Assembly (NCBI GenBank): GCA_017434885.1
Contig: JAFSGE010000057.1
Location: forward strand, 1 to 64,000
Length of the DNA: 64,000 nt
Source: Lachnospiraceae bacterium
GTDB lineage: Bacteria > Bacillota > Clostridia > Lachnospirales > Lachnospiraceae
Direction of reading: 5' to 3'
A program made the translations under genes and the position numbers. The notes beneath the pieces are model-generated. The model had not been told where the DNA came from. It searched no databases and was given only the letters and a program-made list of their open reading frames with translations. Below are positions 1 through 8,192 of the stretch, one piece after another (the stretch's first letter is position 1; each line of letters opens with the position of its first letter).

Positions 1-129
1 CTTCGTTCCCAGTTGATGCTCATTTTCAAAAATGAGATTCTCCTTCTCCCCTGCCAGTTCAATCTGCATACCGCCATAAAATGCCGGATGCCACTGAAAG
101 ACAGACATTTCCTCTTTCTTGTAACCCAC
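1..129 (-). CDS. Partial hypothetical protein, possibly PD-(D/E)XK nuclease-like family
   Basis: Only the first 43 codons are inside the window; the gene runs off the left edge. The start is a GTG at 129 with AAGGAGG five bases upstream, which is why it is preferred over the ATG seven codons inside. The visible N-terminus reads FQWHPAFYGGMQIEL, followed by LIFENEHQLGTK. This resembles the opening of small Lachnospiraceae proteins that look like PD-(D/E)XK (Rpn-type) nucleases, but the catalytic part is missing here, so the family is a recollection and not shown. The same frame stays open upstream to about 245 without an ATG. Coding is likely; function is uncertain. Confidence 0.55.
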   Translation of the reverse strand, partial: MGYKKEEMSVFQWHPAFYGGMQIELAGEKENLIFENEHQLGTK

Positions 130-538
130 TACATCCTCCTTTTTATTTGGAGTTTCATCTTCCTTTAGAAACTCCTGCTGTTTGTTTGGAATTAAGCACG
201 AATTTCTGAAAGATACAGATGAATATCTGTAATGAATTAATTACACGAAAGATAATGCTATCTTCCGCTCTGATATGTTTTTAGAAAATCTTGCTTATCA
301 GTATGATAACACTAAATATACGAAAATGCAACTTTTCTAAGCATTTACAACAAAGAAGAAGCACAAACGGATGGCAACCTGCACAAACACAATATCTTGT
401 ATGTGTACGCCCCATCCGCTCTCATTCTGCACCTTATCTTGTATGTGTCATTTTTTTATCTGCTCTGTTTTGCTGAATTTTTGGTACATATGTCAGTTCT
501 GTTACTTCTGTCTGCTTGTCTTGCTAATATCACTTTTA
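130..538. other. 409-bp intergenic region with a short direct repeat
   Basis: This lies between the 5' end of the partial gene and the 3' end of the NifX-like gene. I see no convincing gene. Several open frames overlap here but lack ribosome sites and have no recognisable protein signal. I see no strong intrinsic terminator behind the NifX-like gene. The one clear structure is the 14-bp direct repeat at 393-448. Confidence 0.5.
393..448. repeat. 14-bp perfect direct repeat (TATCTTGTATGTGT)
   Basis: TATCTTGTATGTGT occurs at 393-406 and again at 435-448, a 42-bp period (four helical turns). Each copy is preceded by a CTGCAC-like stretch. The repeats lie upstream of the partial leftmost gene, so they could be paired regulator sites, but no protein is known to bind them. 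Confidence 0.5.
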
Positions 539-946
539 TTAATGTCCACCGCAATGATGACTGCCGCCGCATCCGTGGTCACCGCATACATGTCCTTCTC
601 CATGGTTATGGTCATGGTGATTGCACTGAACATCCGGGTTAAATGCCAGTTCTCCGGCAACAAATGCCTCCACTGCCGCATCTGCATCTCCTGCTACGCC
701 ACCATATAACTTAATACCTGCCTCTGCCAGAGCCATCCTTGCACCGCCTCCGATACCGCCGCAAATCAAAACATCTGCTTTCAGTCCGTCAAGCAGTCCT
801 GCCAAAGCTCCGTGGCCGCTGCCGTTTGTATCAATCACTTCGGAGGATACAATTTTGCCCTCTTCCACATCATAAATTTTAAACTGCTCTGTGTGTCCGA
901 AATGTTGAAAAACTTCTCCGTTTTCATAAGTTACTGCAATTCTCAT
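539..946 (-). CDS. NifX/NifB-type dinitrogenase cofactor domain protein with His/Cys-rich tail
   Basis: A 135-residue protein. Residues 1-108 form the small alpha/beta fold of the dinitrogenase iron-molybdenum cofactor family: MRIAVTYENG at the start, FGHTEQF, and the glycine-rich ICGGIGGGA loop. The last ~27 residues are packed with His and Cys (NHHDHNHGEGH, CGDHGCGGSHHCGGH), a probable metal-binding tail. No nitrogenase genes are in view, and in anaerobic Firmicutes such proteins usually occur without them, so a role in binding or handling Fe-S or another metal cluster is inferred. The ribosome site GGAAGAG precedes the ATG. It follows the clpX-like gene in transcription order with a 53-base gap. 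Confidence 0.85.
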   Translation of the reverse strand: MRIAVTYENGEVFQHFGHTEQFKIYDVEEGKIVSSEVIDTNGSGHGALAGLLDGLKADVLICGGIGGGARMALAEAGIKLYGGVAGDADAAVEAFVAGELAFNPDVQCNHHDHNHGEGHVCGDHGCGGSHHCGGH

Positions 947-999
947 CTCACTCTTCCTTTCTGCGCGACTTACTTAAAAGTGTGCCGCGTCTCCTTTAC

Positions 1000-2541
1000 C
1001 TAATTCAAATGGTCCGGAAGCGCTCCTCCCATATTTCTGATATCAATCACAGGTCCGCCGGTTCCCTCAATATATTCTCTGGTAATTGTTACTTTTCCGA
1101 TGTTATCATCCTTTGGAATCTCATACATGATATCTAACATAAATTCCTCAATAATGGCACGGAGTGCTCTGGCTCCGATTTCTTTCTCCATCGCCTTCTC
1201 CGCAATTGCTTCCAGCGCTCCTTCATCAAAATCAAGCTTCACTTCATCCAGTTCAAGCAGTTTCTGATACTGCTTCAAAATAGCGTTTTTCGGCTCTTTC
1301 AATATCTTAATCATCATATCTTTGCTCAATGCCTCAAGGGTATAAACAACAGGCAGACGACCAAGGAATTCAGGAATCATACCAAACTTCTTCAAATCCT
1401 CAATTGTAACCTTGCTAAGGATATTGTTTTCTTTGTCAAACTTATCTTTCAGTTCTGCGTTAAACCCAATGGAAGTCTGTTTACGCAATCTCTGCTTAAT
1501 GATTTCCTCTAAATCAGGAAATGCACCGCCACAGATGAAGAGAATATTTCTTGTGTTAATGGTTGCAAGCGGCACCATTGCATTTTTACTGTTAGCACCT
1601 ACAGGCACTTCCACTTCAGCACCTTCCAAAAGACGAAGCATTCCCTGCTGCACGCTTTCTCCGCTGACATCGCGGTTAGTAGTGTTTTTCTTCTTGGCAA
1701 TCTTATCAATTTCGTCAATGAAGATAATACCCCTTTCCGCTTTTTCCACATCATTGTCTGCTGCAGCCAAAAGCTTGGAAACCACGCTCTCGATATCATC
1801 GCCGATATATCCGGCTTCTGTCAGGGAAGTGGCATCTGTAATGGCAAGGGGCACATCAAGCAATCTTGCCAAAGTCTTTACCAAATACGTTTTACCGCAA
1901 CCGGTAGGCCCTATCATAAGCATGTTGGACTTCTCAATTTCTATCTCATCCATAGTTCCGGTAGCCACTCTCTTGTAATGGTTATAAACTGCTACGGATA
2001 TTACTTTTTTCGCATGCTCCTGCCCGATAATGTAATCGTCAAGCTGTGCCTTAATTTTATGAGGCGCCGGAATATTTTTGATATCAAGCACCGGCTCATT
2101 TGCTGCTTTTTCTTTTTTCTTTTTCAGCTTCTGCTTGTTGGGAATACCACCTTCGCCCTGTAAATCTGCGATATTTACAAAGCGGATATTGGGAAATCCT
2201 TTTCCGCCCATGCTCTTATTCACATCATCCATAAAGGAAGGATTATTCAGCATTCCCTGATAATCAAACTGGCTGACGGTATCCATCGTCTTGTGCATAC
2301 AGTCATTGCAAACGCTGATATTGTTGGGGAGTTTAAACATTTTTCCTGTTTTGCTCTCAGGTCTGCGGCAGATAAAGCACACATCTTCGTATTCGCTTTC
2401 CTTTTTATCTTCCTTCTCATCAGCTTCCGTTTTCCCGCAATCTTCTTCAGTAATCACTTCTTTTTTGCCGGATTCGCCATCGTTTCCATCCTGCTGTAAT
2501 GTTTCCTTTAATTCTTCATCTCTTTCTTCAAAATCAGACAT
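1000..2541 (-). CDS. clpX: ClpX-like AAA+ unfoldase with acidic N-terminal extension
   Basis: 513 residues, about 90 longer than typical ClpX. An acidic 50-residue leader precedes a zinc finger (C55, C58, C78, C81), then a long Lys-rich linker and the AAA+ core: Walker A GPTGCGKT at 211-218, pore loop GYIGDD near 244, Walker B IIFIDE at 272-277, arginine-finger segment LGRLP and sensor-2 GARALR. The IGF tripeptide at 358-360, used by ClpX to dock on ClpP, is retained, so it probably still feeds ClpP. No clpP lies beside it. Instead, a wall hydrolase and a lipoprotein trigger factor sit directly upstream, which suggests a specialised paralogue and not the housekeeping copy; that is inference. 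TGAGGAAAT precedes the ATG. Confidence 0.88.
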   Translation of the reverse strand: MSDFEERDEELKETLQQDGNDGESGKKEVITEEDCGKTEADEKEDKKESEYEDVCFICRRPESKTGKMFKLPNNISVCNDCMHKTMDTVSQFDYQGMLNNPSFMDDVNKSMGGKGFPNIRFVNIADLQGEGGIPNKQKLKKKKEKAANEPVLDIKNIPAPHKIKAQLDDYIIGQEHAKKVISVAVYNHYKRVATGTMDEIEIEKSNMLMIGPTGCGKTYLVKTLARLLDVPLAITDATSLTEAGYIGDDIESVVSKLLAAADNDVEKAERGIIFIDEIDKIAKKKNTTNRDVSGESVQQGMLRLLEGAEVEVPVGANSKNAMVPLATINTRNILFICGGAFPDLEEIIKQRLRKQTSIGFNAELKDKFDKENNILSKVTIEDLKKFGMIPEFLGRLPVVYTLEALSKDMMIKILKEPKNAILKQYQKLLELDEVKLDFDEGALEAIAEKAMEKEIGARALRAIIEEFMLDIMYEIPKDDNIGKVTITREYIEGTGGPVIDIRNMGGALPDHLN

Positions 2542-2581
2542 ATTTCCTCACATTCTGCTGCAAATGCAGCTTTACGATTCT

Positions 2582-3904
2582 CTATACAATTCTTCTCACC
2601 GATAAAATTTCACGGTAAGTTGCTTTCGTCACTTTGATACCGGTCTTCTGAGTACTTGCATGTACAATCTGACCGTTTCCGATATAAATTCCTACATGTC
2701 CCGCATAACAAATAATGTCCCCGGGCTGTGCCTCCGAATAAGACACAGAGGTTCCCGCACTCCTTTGGGAATAAGAAGTTCTGGGAAGTGAATACCCAAA
2801 ATCCTTATAAACACGCATTACAAATCCGGAACAATCTGCTCCGTTTGTCAGGCTTGTCCCTCCCGGCACATAGGGATTGCCGATAAACTGACAGGCATAA
2901 TTGGCAATCTGCTGTCCCTTGCTGCCGCTGCCGGAATAACTAGCGGCAGAAGCATATCCGCTTGAAGAACTTGAAGATGTACCGCCTGATGAGCTTCCCG
3001 AAGAAGAACCACTTGAGGAACTGCTGCTTTTCTCTGCTTCCTGCTGCCTCTTCAACGCCTCTTCCTGAGCTTTTCTGGCTTCTTCCTCTGCTTTCTTTGC
3101 GGCTTCGATTTCCGATTCTTTCTTTGCAGCTGCCGCTTCCAGTTTTCTGATTTCCTCTGTCTGCTTCTTTACATTTGCCTTATATACAGCTGCTTCCTGT
3201 TTTGCTTTGGCAAGTTGCACCTCATAATCATCATAAGCTGCCTGCTTCTCTGCAAGCAATGTCTCAAGGCTGTCCTTTTCTTCTTCCAGTTCGTGCTGCT
3301 GTGCCTCCAACTCAGCCTTTTCCCCTTCCAGCTGCTCCTTTAACTGCTCGGTTGCTTCTCTGGCAAGCTGATATTCTTCCAACATTTTACGGTCATAGGC
3401 ATAGAGTTTTTCGATATAATCAGCTTTATTTAACATATCATTAAAGCTCTGGCTTTCCAAAAGAAGCTGCATGTATGTTGTGTCACCTTTTTCATACATA
3501 AACTGAATACGCAGCTTCATGGCTTCATATTGCTCCTGCTCCGTGGCAAGCGCCAACTCGTATTCTGCAGTAGTCTCTTCTATCTGTACTTCTTTTTCAC
3601 CAATCTCTTCTTCTATCAATTCCACACTGGCAATGGTTTCCACAAGTGCGGCGTCCACCTCTTCAATTTCCCCCGCCACTTCATCGGCTTCCCCCTGCAT
3701 GGTATCAATTTCTCCTGAGATATTGTTTAGTTTCTCCTGCTCTTCTTTCTGCTTATTCTCCGCATCCTCTTTTTGCTTTTCCAATTCTTTCTTTTCTTTT
3801 TCTAAATCAGAAATAGTGGTAGCACGCACAGGTTCTACCACTAAAATCATCATTGTCAATGACATACATATTGCGAATAAATGAATCCATTTTTTCTTTC
3901 TCAT
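2582..3904 (-). CDS. Secreted NlpC/P60 peptidoglycan endopeptidase with coiled-coil stalk
   Basis: 440 residues. An N-terminal signal peptide (about 1-28, ending near VRA) is followed by a long Glu/Lys/Gln-rich coiled coil (roughly 30-290, as in CwlO and PcsB), a Ser/Gly linker, and a C-terminal NlpC/P60 domain. The catalytic residues are visible: C358 in ADCSGF, H403 in AGHVGIY and H415 in IVHAS. The family cuts peptide stems of peptidoglycan (often the D-Glu to diamino-acid bond), and coiled-coil members are commonly controlled by FtsEX; that control is assumed here. It lies between the trigger-factor-like lipoprotein gene (19-base gap) and the clpX-like gene (40-base gap). The ribosome site is weak. 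Confidence 0.9.
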   Translation of the reverse strand: MRKKKWIHLFAICMSLTMMILVVEPVRATTISDLEKEKKELEKQKEDAENKQKEEQEKLNNISGEIDTMQGEADEVAGEIEEVDAALVETIASVELIEEEIGEKEVQIEETTAEYELALATEQEQYEAMKLRIQFMYEKGDTTYMQLLLESQSFNDMLNKADYIEKLYAYDRKMLEEYQLAREATEQLKEQLEGEKAELEAQQHELEEEKDSLETLLAEKQAAYDDYEVQLAKAKQEAAVYKANVKKQTEEIRKLEAAAAKKESEIEAAKKAEEEARKAQEEALKRQQEAEKSSSSSSGSSSGSSSGGTSSSSSSGYASAASYSGSGSKGQQIANYACQFIGNPYVPGGTSLTNGADCSGFVMRVYKDFGYSLPRTSYSQRSAGTSVSYSEAQPGDIICYAGHVGIYIGNGQIVHASTQKTGIKVTKATYREILSVRRIV

Positions 3905-3923
3905 ATGCCGTTCATCCGTTAAC

Positions 3924-5009
3924 TTATTCCGCTGTTGTTGCCTCCGCCGGAATCGCTGTTACATTTTCATTCAAAAATTCCATAACGCGTTCTGTCATCA
4001 GATATTCTCTGTATGCTTCCACGTCAATCATTTCCTTATATGCATCCACTTCATAGCCGTAGCCTGCTGCTTCCTCTGCAATCTGCTTTTCCAGTTCTTC
4101 ATCACTTACAGAAAGTCCTTCTGCATCAGCAATTGCCTGCATCATCACATACTGCTGTGCCATTAATTTGGACTGTTCCAGTAATGTTGCTTCATAATCA
4201 GCCGCTTCACCACCGTATACGATGGAAACATACTCACTGATATCTGCACCATACATCTGTGCATAAGAAGTAATGCTGGTAACCAAAGAGTTATTCATTC
4301 TGTTTACCATTCCCTCCGGTGCATCCTTAAACTGAGAAGATGCCTGAATTGCTTCAACAGCAAGGTTCAGTTTTTCGGAATCATAGCTACTCTGTGCCTG
4401 CTCCATAAGGACATCCTTCACATAGGCACGATATTCATCTACAGTAGAACATTCTTCAATTCCAAGGCTTGCCACATATTCATCTGTTAATTCAGGAACT
4501 TCTGCAACACTGATACTGTTTAATGTTACTGTAAACACGGCTGTCTTGCCTGCAAGGTCAGGATTGTTGGTATAAGGATCAGGGAAAGTTGCTTCCACAT
4601 CCCTTGTTTCTCCAATCTGCATACCTACCATTCCATCTTCAAATCCGTCAATAAAAGTACCGGAACCGATTTCCAGACTCTGTCCCTGAGCAGTACCTCC
4701 ATCAAAAGCAACACCATCAAGTTTTCCTACATAGTCTATATTCGTCATATCGCCCATTTCTACGGCACGGTCAGTTACTTCTACATAAGTAGGACTGTTC
4801 TGCAGAACATAATCAATATATCCCTGCAAATATTCATCAGTTACAGCAGGCTCTGTCTGAGTCATCTGTACTTCAATCCCTTTATATTCACCTAAAGTTA
4901 CATATTTGGATGCATCAAAATCTTTCAGATATTCTGCATCGGAACCGCCGCATGCACAAAGCATCATCATACATGTTGCCGTCATTAAAGCCAAAAATTT
5001 CTTTTTCAT
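3924..5009 (-). CDS. Trigger-factor-like lipoprotein with FKBP prolyl-isomerase domain
   Basis: 361 residues. The N-terminus is a lipoprotein signal peptide with lipobox LCAC (C20), so the mature protein should be anchored outside the membrane. Residues about 85-166 are an FKBP-type isomerase core (DYVGKLDGVAFDGG, FIDGFEDGMVGMQIGE), and 170-361 resemble the helical C-terminal arm of trigger factor. The ribosome-binding N-domain of true trigger factor is missing, which fits an exported chaperone. It probably folds or holds secreted wall proteins such as the NlpC/P60 enzyme encoded next. AGGAGA precedes the ATG. It is the first gene of the likely operon with the wall hydrolase and clpX-like genes. 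Confidence 0.87.
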   Translation of the reverse strand: MKKKFLALMTATCMMMLCACGGSDAEYLKDFDASKYVTLGEYKGIEVQMTQTEPAVTDEYLQGYIDYVLQNSPTYVEVTDRAVEMGDMTNIDYVGKLDGVAFDGGTAQGQSLEIGSGTFIDGFEDGMVGMQIGETRDVEATFPDPYTNNPDLAGKTAVFTVTLNSISVAEVPELTDEYVASLGIEECSTVDEYRAYVKDVLMEQAQSSYDSEKLNLAVEAIQASSQFKDAPEGMVNRMNNSLVTSITSYAQMYGADISEYVSIVYGGEAADYEATLLEQSKLMAQQYVMMQAIADAEGLSVSDEELEKQIAEEAAGYGYEVDAYKEMIDVEAYREYLMTERVMEFLNENVTAIPAEATTAE

Positions 5010-5123
5010 AACAATGTCTCCTACATTTATTTTCCTGTCGCCATAAAAAACAACACTCTTATCTTTATATCATAAAATGAGCGCGGGGAAAAGAGTTTCC
5101 TTAAAAAGTTCACAAAAAAACCA

Positions 5124-6596
5124 TTAAAGAACCGGTGAAAACAGTCGGCAAACCCTTTCTTTCATCCGAATAAAAGCAGATCTGCTAAGGTATCCGTTTC
5201 TTGAAATCTTTTTACAAACCTTCAAATCTTCTCTGAAGCAATCTGCCATTTCCTGTGCCTTTTCCCTGTCATAGACAATCGCATTCACTTCAAAATTAAG
5301 TGCAAAGCTTCTGATATCCATATTTGCGGTCCCATAGCATAACACTTCTTCATCCACTACAATTCCCTTTGCATGCAGGAAACCATTATTATAGGTGTAA
5401 CAGTTTGCTCCCGCAAGAACCAGCTCTCCTATATAAGAATAAGTCGCCCAGTATACAAAGGGATGATCCGGCTTACAGGGTATCATAATATTTACCTCTA
5501 TCCCCGATTCCACTGCTATCTGCAGTGCTGTGAAAATTGCCTCATCCGGAATAAAATACGGAGTCTGAATGTAAATACTTTTTGTGGCCTTATGGATCAA
5601 ACGAAGATAGGTATCCCGGATACTCTGCTCATGGGTATCCGGCCCACTGGATATAATCTGTACCGGCTTCCCGCTTCCGGGCATTCTCTCCGACTCCACA
5701 ATATATCGTTCAAAGGGAATCACATGCTTTCGGTAAGCATAATTCCAATCCAGAATAAATCTGCTCTGCAAAAGCGCAACCGCCGAACCCTCAATACGCA
5801 AATGAGTATCTCTCCAGTAACCGAATTTTTCATCCAGTCCCACATACTCTCTTGCCACATTAAATCCGCCCACATATCCCACTTTGCCATCTACAACCAC
5901 AATTTTTCTGTGATTGCGGTAGTTAATACGAAGCTGCAATCTTCCGAAAAATGCCGGGAAAAATTCAGCAATTTCAATTCCGCTCTCTTCTAACTCCTGC
6001 CATTTCTTTTTGCCCATGGTACGGCATCCCATAGCATCAAACAAAAGGCGGACCTCCACGCCTTCTTTCACCTTTCTGCAAAGGATTTCCTTCATCCGCG
6101 CAAAAACTTCATCATCTTTGATAATGTAGTATTCCACATGGATGGAATTCTGTGCCTTCTCCAAATCCTCAAACAACATCCGGAACTTTTCTTTCCCGTC
6201 CGTTATGGTCTGCACTTCATTATCATCCGACAAAATAGCACCGGCAGTCTGCAAATTGTACAATACCAAATCAGAATACTTCGCCATCTCCGGATAATAA
6301 TCTGCCAGTTCGCTACTGCCTATTATCATTTTCTGCTTTCGCACTGCATCACTCAACTGGTCTTCAATCTCTTTGTTTCGGAACATTCTTTCCTTGTATA
6401 TATCCGTTCCCACAAGCAGATAAAAAACAAATCCCAAAACCGGAATAAAATACAGGATAAGAAGCCACGCCCATACAGACTTAGGGTCCTTGCGCTGAAT
6501 AAACACAATAATAATTGCAAATATAAGATTAATATACGGTAAATGCCCGGCAATATATGAAATTATATTCTGTATTACTTCCCATACAACTTCCAT
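5124..6596 (-). CDS. cls: Cardiolipin synthase
   Basis: 490 residues, the usual length. Two N-terminal membrane segments (about 12-34 and 40-63) precede the phospholipase-D fold with both HKD motifs intact: H229-K231-D236 (NHRKIVVVDG) and H408-K410-D415 (LHAKGIVVDE). Each is followed by the expected GG/N or GTAN segment. It would join two phosphatidylglycerol molecules into cardiolipin and glycerol at the membrane. The start ATG has GAGGA upstream. It is divergent from the 158-residue membrane protein gene. Confidence 0.93.
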   Translation of the reverse strand: MEVVWEVIQNIISYIAGHLPYINLIFAIIIVFIQRKDPKSVWAWLLILYFIPVLGFVFYLLVGTDIYKERMFRNKEIEDQLSDAVRKQKMIIGSSELADYYPEMAKYSDLVLYNLQTAGAILSDDNEVQTITDGKEKFRMLFEDLEKAQNSIHVEYYIIKDDEVFARMKEILCRKVKEGVEVRLLFDAMGCRTMGKKKWQELEESGIEIAEFFPAFFGRLQLRINYRNHRKIVVVDGKVGYVGGFNVAREYVGLDEKFGYWRDTHLRIEGSAVALLQSRFILDWNYAYRKHVIPFERYIVESERMPGSGKPVQIISSGPDTHEQSIRDTYLRLIHKATKSIYIQTPYFIPDEAIFTALQIAVESGIEVNIMIPCKPDHPFVYWATYSYIGELVLAGANCYTYNNGFLHAKGIVVDEEVLCYGTANMDIRSFALNFEVNAIVYDREKAQEMADCFREDLKVCKKISRNGYLSRSAFIRMKERVCRLFSPVL

Positions 6597-6655
6597 TTTG
6601 CACCATCCTCATGCTTTATAATAGCAGAAGCACTTTTTCAATTCAATGAAATCCC

Positions 6656-6684
6656 TTGCTTAAATTCTTAAAAAATGATAAACT
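6656..6684 (+). promoter_or_regulatory. Probable sigma-A promoter for the 158-residue membrane protein
   Basis: TTGCTT (6656-6661), a 17-base spacer and TAAACT (6679-6684) lie about 29 bases before the GTG start at 6713. Spacing is ideal; the -10 matches four of six positions. Confidence 0.5.
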
Positions 6685-6712
6685 ACCAATAGTTTCATCA
6701 AGGAGGTCTATC

Positions 6713-7189
6713 GTGAGTAAATTATCTATTGTATTATTGGTTATTTTGATTATTTTAATTATTGCCGTTGTGGCACTATATTTCCTAGGCAAAAAGGCAC
6801 AGAAGAGACAGGCCGAACAGCAACAGCAGCTTGATGCCATGAAACAGACAGTTTCCATGCTGATTATTGACAAAAAGCGTATGAAAATCAAAGAATCCGG
6901 TCTTCCCCAGGCAGTGATTGACCAGACACCCCGTCTTATGAGAAACTCTAAGCTTCCCATTGTCAAGGCTAAAGTCGGTCCCCAGATTATGTCACTTGTC
7001 AGCGAAGAGAGAATTTTTGATTCCATTCCTGTAAAGAAGGAAGTTAAAGCAGTCGTAAGCGGTATTTACATCACTGACGTTAAAGGTCTTCACGGTAAGC
7101 AGGCACCTAAAGAAGTTAAGAAAAAAGGCTTCATTAAGCGCGCTCTTGAAAAAGCACAGGAAAAAGCAGGAGCAAAACCCGTCAAATAA
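6713..7189 (+). CDS. Hypothetical single-pass membrane protein
   Basis: 158 residues from a GTG start at 6713, chosen because AAGGAGG lies eight bases upstream; the longer frame from 6656 begins at the -35 box. One N-terminal membrane helix (about 4-26, rich in Ile, Leu and Val) is followed by a Lys/Gln-rich cytoplasmic part. The tail is strongly basic (KKKGFIKRALEKAQEKAGAK). I do not recognise the family. A role in binding an acidic partner or nucleic acid at the membrane would be speculation. It is monocistronic, bounded by its own promoter and terminator. Confidence 0.75.
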   Translation: MSKLSIVLLVILIILIIAVVALYFLGKKAQKRQAEQQQQLDAMKQTVSMLIIDKKRMKIKESGLPQAVIDQTPRLMRNSKLPIVKAKVGPQIMSLVSEERIFDSIPVKKEVKAVVSGIYITDVKGLHGKQAPKEVKKKGFIKRALEKAQEKAGAKPVK

Positions 7190-7206
7190 CAACTATGAAT
7201 CGAAAA

Positions 7207-7245
7207 AGCTTTTGTTAAAGGGATTCTCGTCCATTAACAAAAGCT
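7207..7245. terminator. Bidirectional intrinsic terminator
   Basis: A 12-bp perfect stem, AGCTTTTGTTAA (7207-7218) with TTAACAAAAGCT (7234-7245), has a 15-base loop. A T-rich run follows on the plus side and an A run lies on the left. It separates the convergent genes ending at 7189 and 7256. Confidence 0.88.
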
Positions 7246-7255
7246 CTTTTTTCTT

Positions 7256-7726
7256 TTACTCTTCTTTCGACACATGAGATTTTGGTCTCCAGATGGCGTG
7301 TAATCTCCATGCGCTGATTCCCAATATTAAACCGAAAAAACTAAAATATCCAACCCATGCAGATACCTGACTTATCGGCTTTGCCTGTGTAATATCATCA
7401 TAATAGTACAACGTTATATTATCTCCATTGTGAACCGGTGCAAAATATTGTTCCAAATTTACAGAATATGTCTTCCCGTCATCAGCGTAAATCCATGCAT
7501 ATATTTTTGATGCATCCTTGCAATATTCCGCTTCAATACTATTTCCGTTCATTTTTAACATAATTTCCGAACCCAGCCTGCAACAAAGACTGATTAGTAT
7601 CAGTGCAGCAATTCCTCCCAACACAATCCATATCTTGCTGTGATATACTTTTTCCGCCTTATCATCATAAACAATTTCTCCGCCGTCAAATCCATCCCAC
7701 GAACTAATGTCTCTTGATTTTGCCAC
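7256..7726 (-). CDS. Hypothetical two-helix membrane protein (DUF3592-like layout)
   Basis: 156 residues. Two membrane segments (about 33-52 and 123-143) flank a ~70-residue extracytoplasmic part containing YAWIYADDGKTYSV and a GDNITLYYY segment. This layout and the 'parameters passed to a small beta domain' look recall DUF3592 proteins, but the match is by eye only. No function is known. Its start lies 16 bases after the end of the DUF1934 gene, so it is probably co-transcribed with it and murI. Confidence 0.7.
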   Translation of the reverse strand: MAKSRDISSWDGFDGGEIVYDDKAEKVYHSKIWIVLGGIAALILISLCCRLGSEIMLKMNGNSIEAEYCKDASKIYAWIYADDGKTYSVNLEQYFAPVHNGDNITLYYYDDITQAKPISQVSAWVGYFSFFGLILGISAWRLHAIWRPKSHVSKEE

Positions 7727-7742
7727 TTTCTTACCTCCCGAT

Positions 7743-8189
7743 TTACTGAAGAATAATTCCTCCCTCTCTGGAACGGATATTCATTTCAATTTTGCAGTCT
7801 GCCAGGTGCTCATAATTCGCATCCAGTGTATATTCCACATTCACACTGATGGCATCTTCACTCTCATCAATCTTAATATCCGCTGTATCAATACCAATCA
7901 GGATATTACCAAAAGGAGTAACATAACTTGTCATATTCTTTTTCTTTTCCTCAAATACCATATGTACGTTCATCAGCCCTTTTTTGGTCACTTCCACAAG
8001 AGAATCCTTAAACTTAATCACATTTCTGGTATTTTCCTCAAAACCTTCCATGACTTCATCGTAAATCACGTAATGGCTTCCGTTCCTCATAAAATATTCT
8101 GCAGGCGTTATCGTTTCAAGGGCCTGGGTACCTTCCTCCCCCACAGCAAATTGAAGCCCTTTTATGGCTAACAGTACTTCTTTTTCCAT
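7743..8189 (-). CDS. DUF1934 domain protein
   Basis: 148 residues, full length for the DUF1934 (YwiB-like, calycin-like beta-barrel) family: G-Q-F-VGEEGTQALETITPAEYF at the front, YVIYDE, and a long beta-rich body ending in EMNIRSREGG. Function is unknown in the family. The start follows the murI stop by three bases, so the two are translationally close. GAGGAA precedes the ATG. Confidence 0.85.
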   Translation of the reverse strand: MEKEVLLAIKGLQFAVGEEGTQALETITPAEYFMRNGSHYVIYDEVMEGFEENTRNVIKFKDSLVEVTKKGLMNVHMVFEEKKKNMTSYVTPFGNILIGIDTADIKIDESEDAISVNVEYTLDANYEHLADCKIEMNIRSREGGIILQ

Positions 8190-8192
8190 AAC

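Noticed and set aside
291-709. Overlapping plus-strand frames left of and over the NifX-like gene
   Set aside because: No ribosome sites, atypical Cys/Met-rich composition, and the NifX-like gene explains the coding signal on the other strand.
1412-1978. 188-codon plus-strand frame
   Set aside because: Antisense shadow of the ClpX ATPase core.
7321-7380. GCCGATAA on the minus strand as a second sigma-28 site
   Set aside because: It is inside a coding region and has no TAAA 15 bases upstream.
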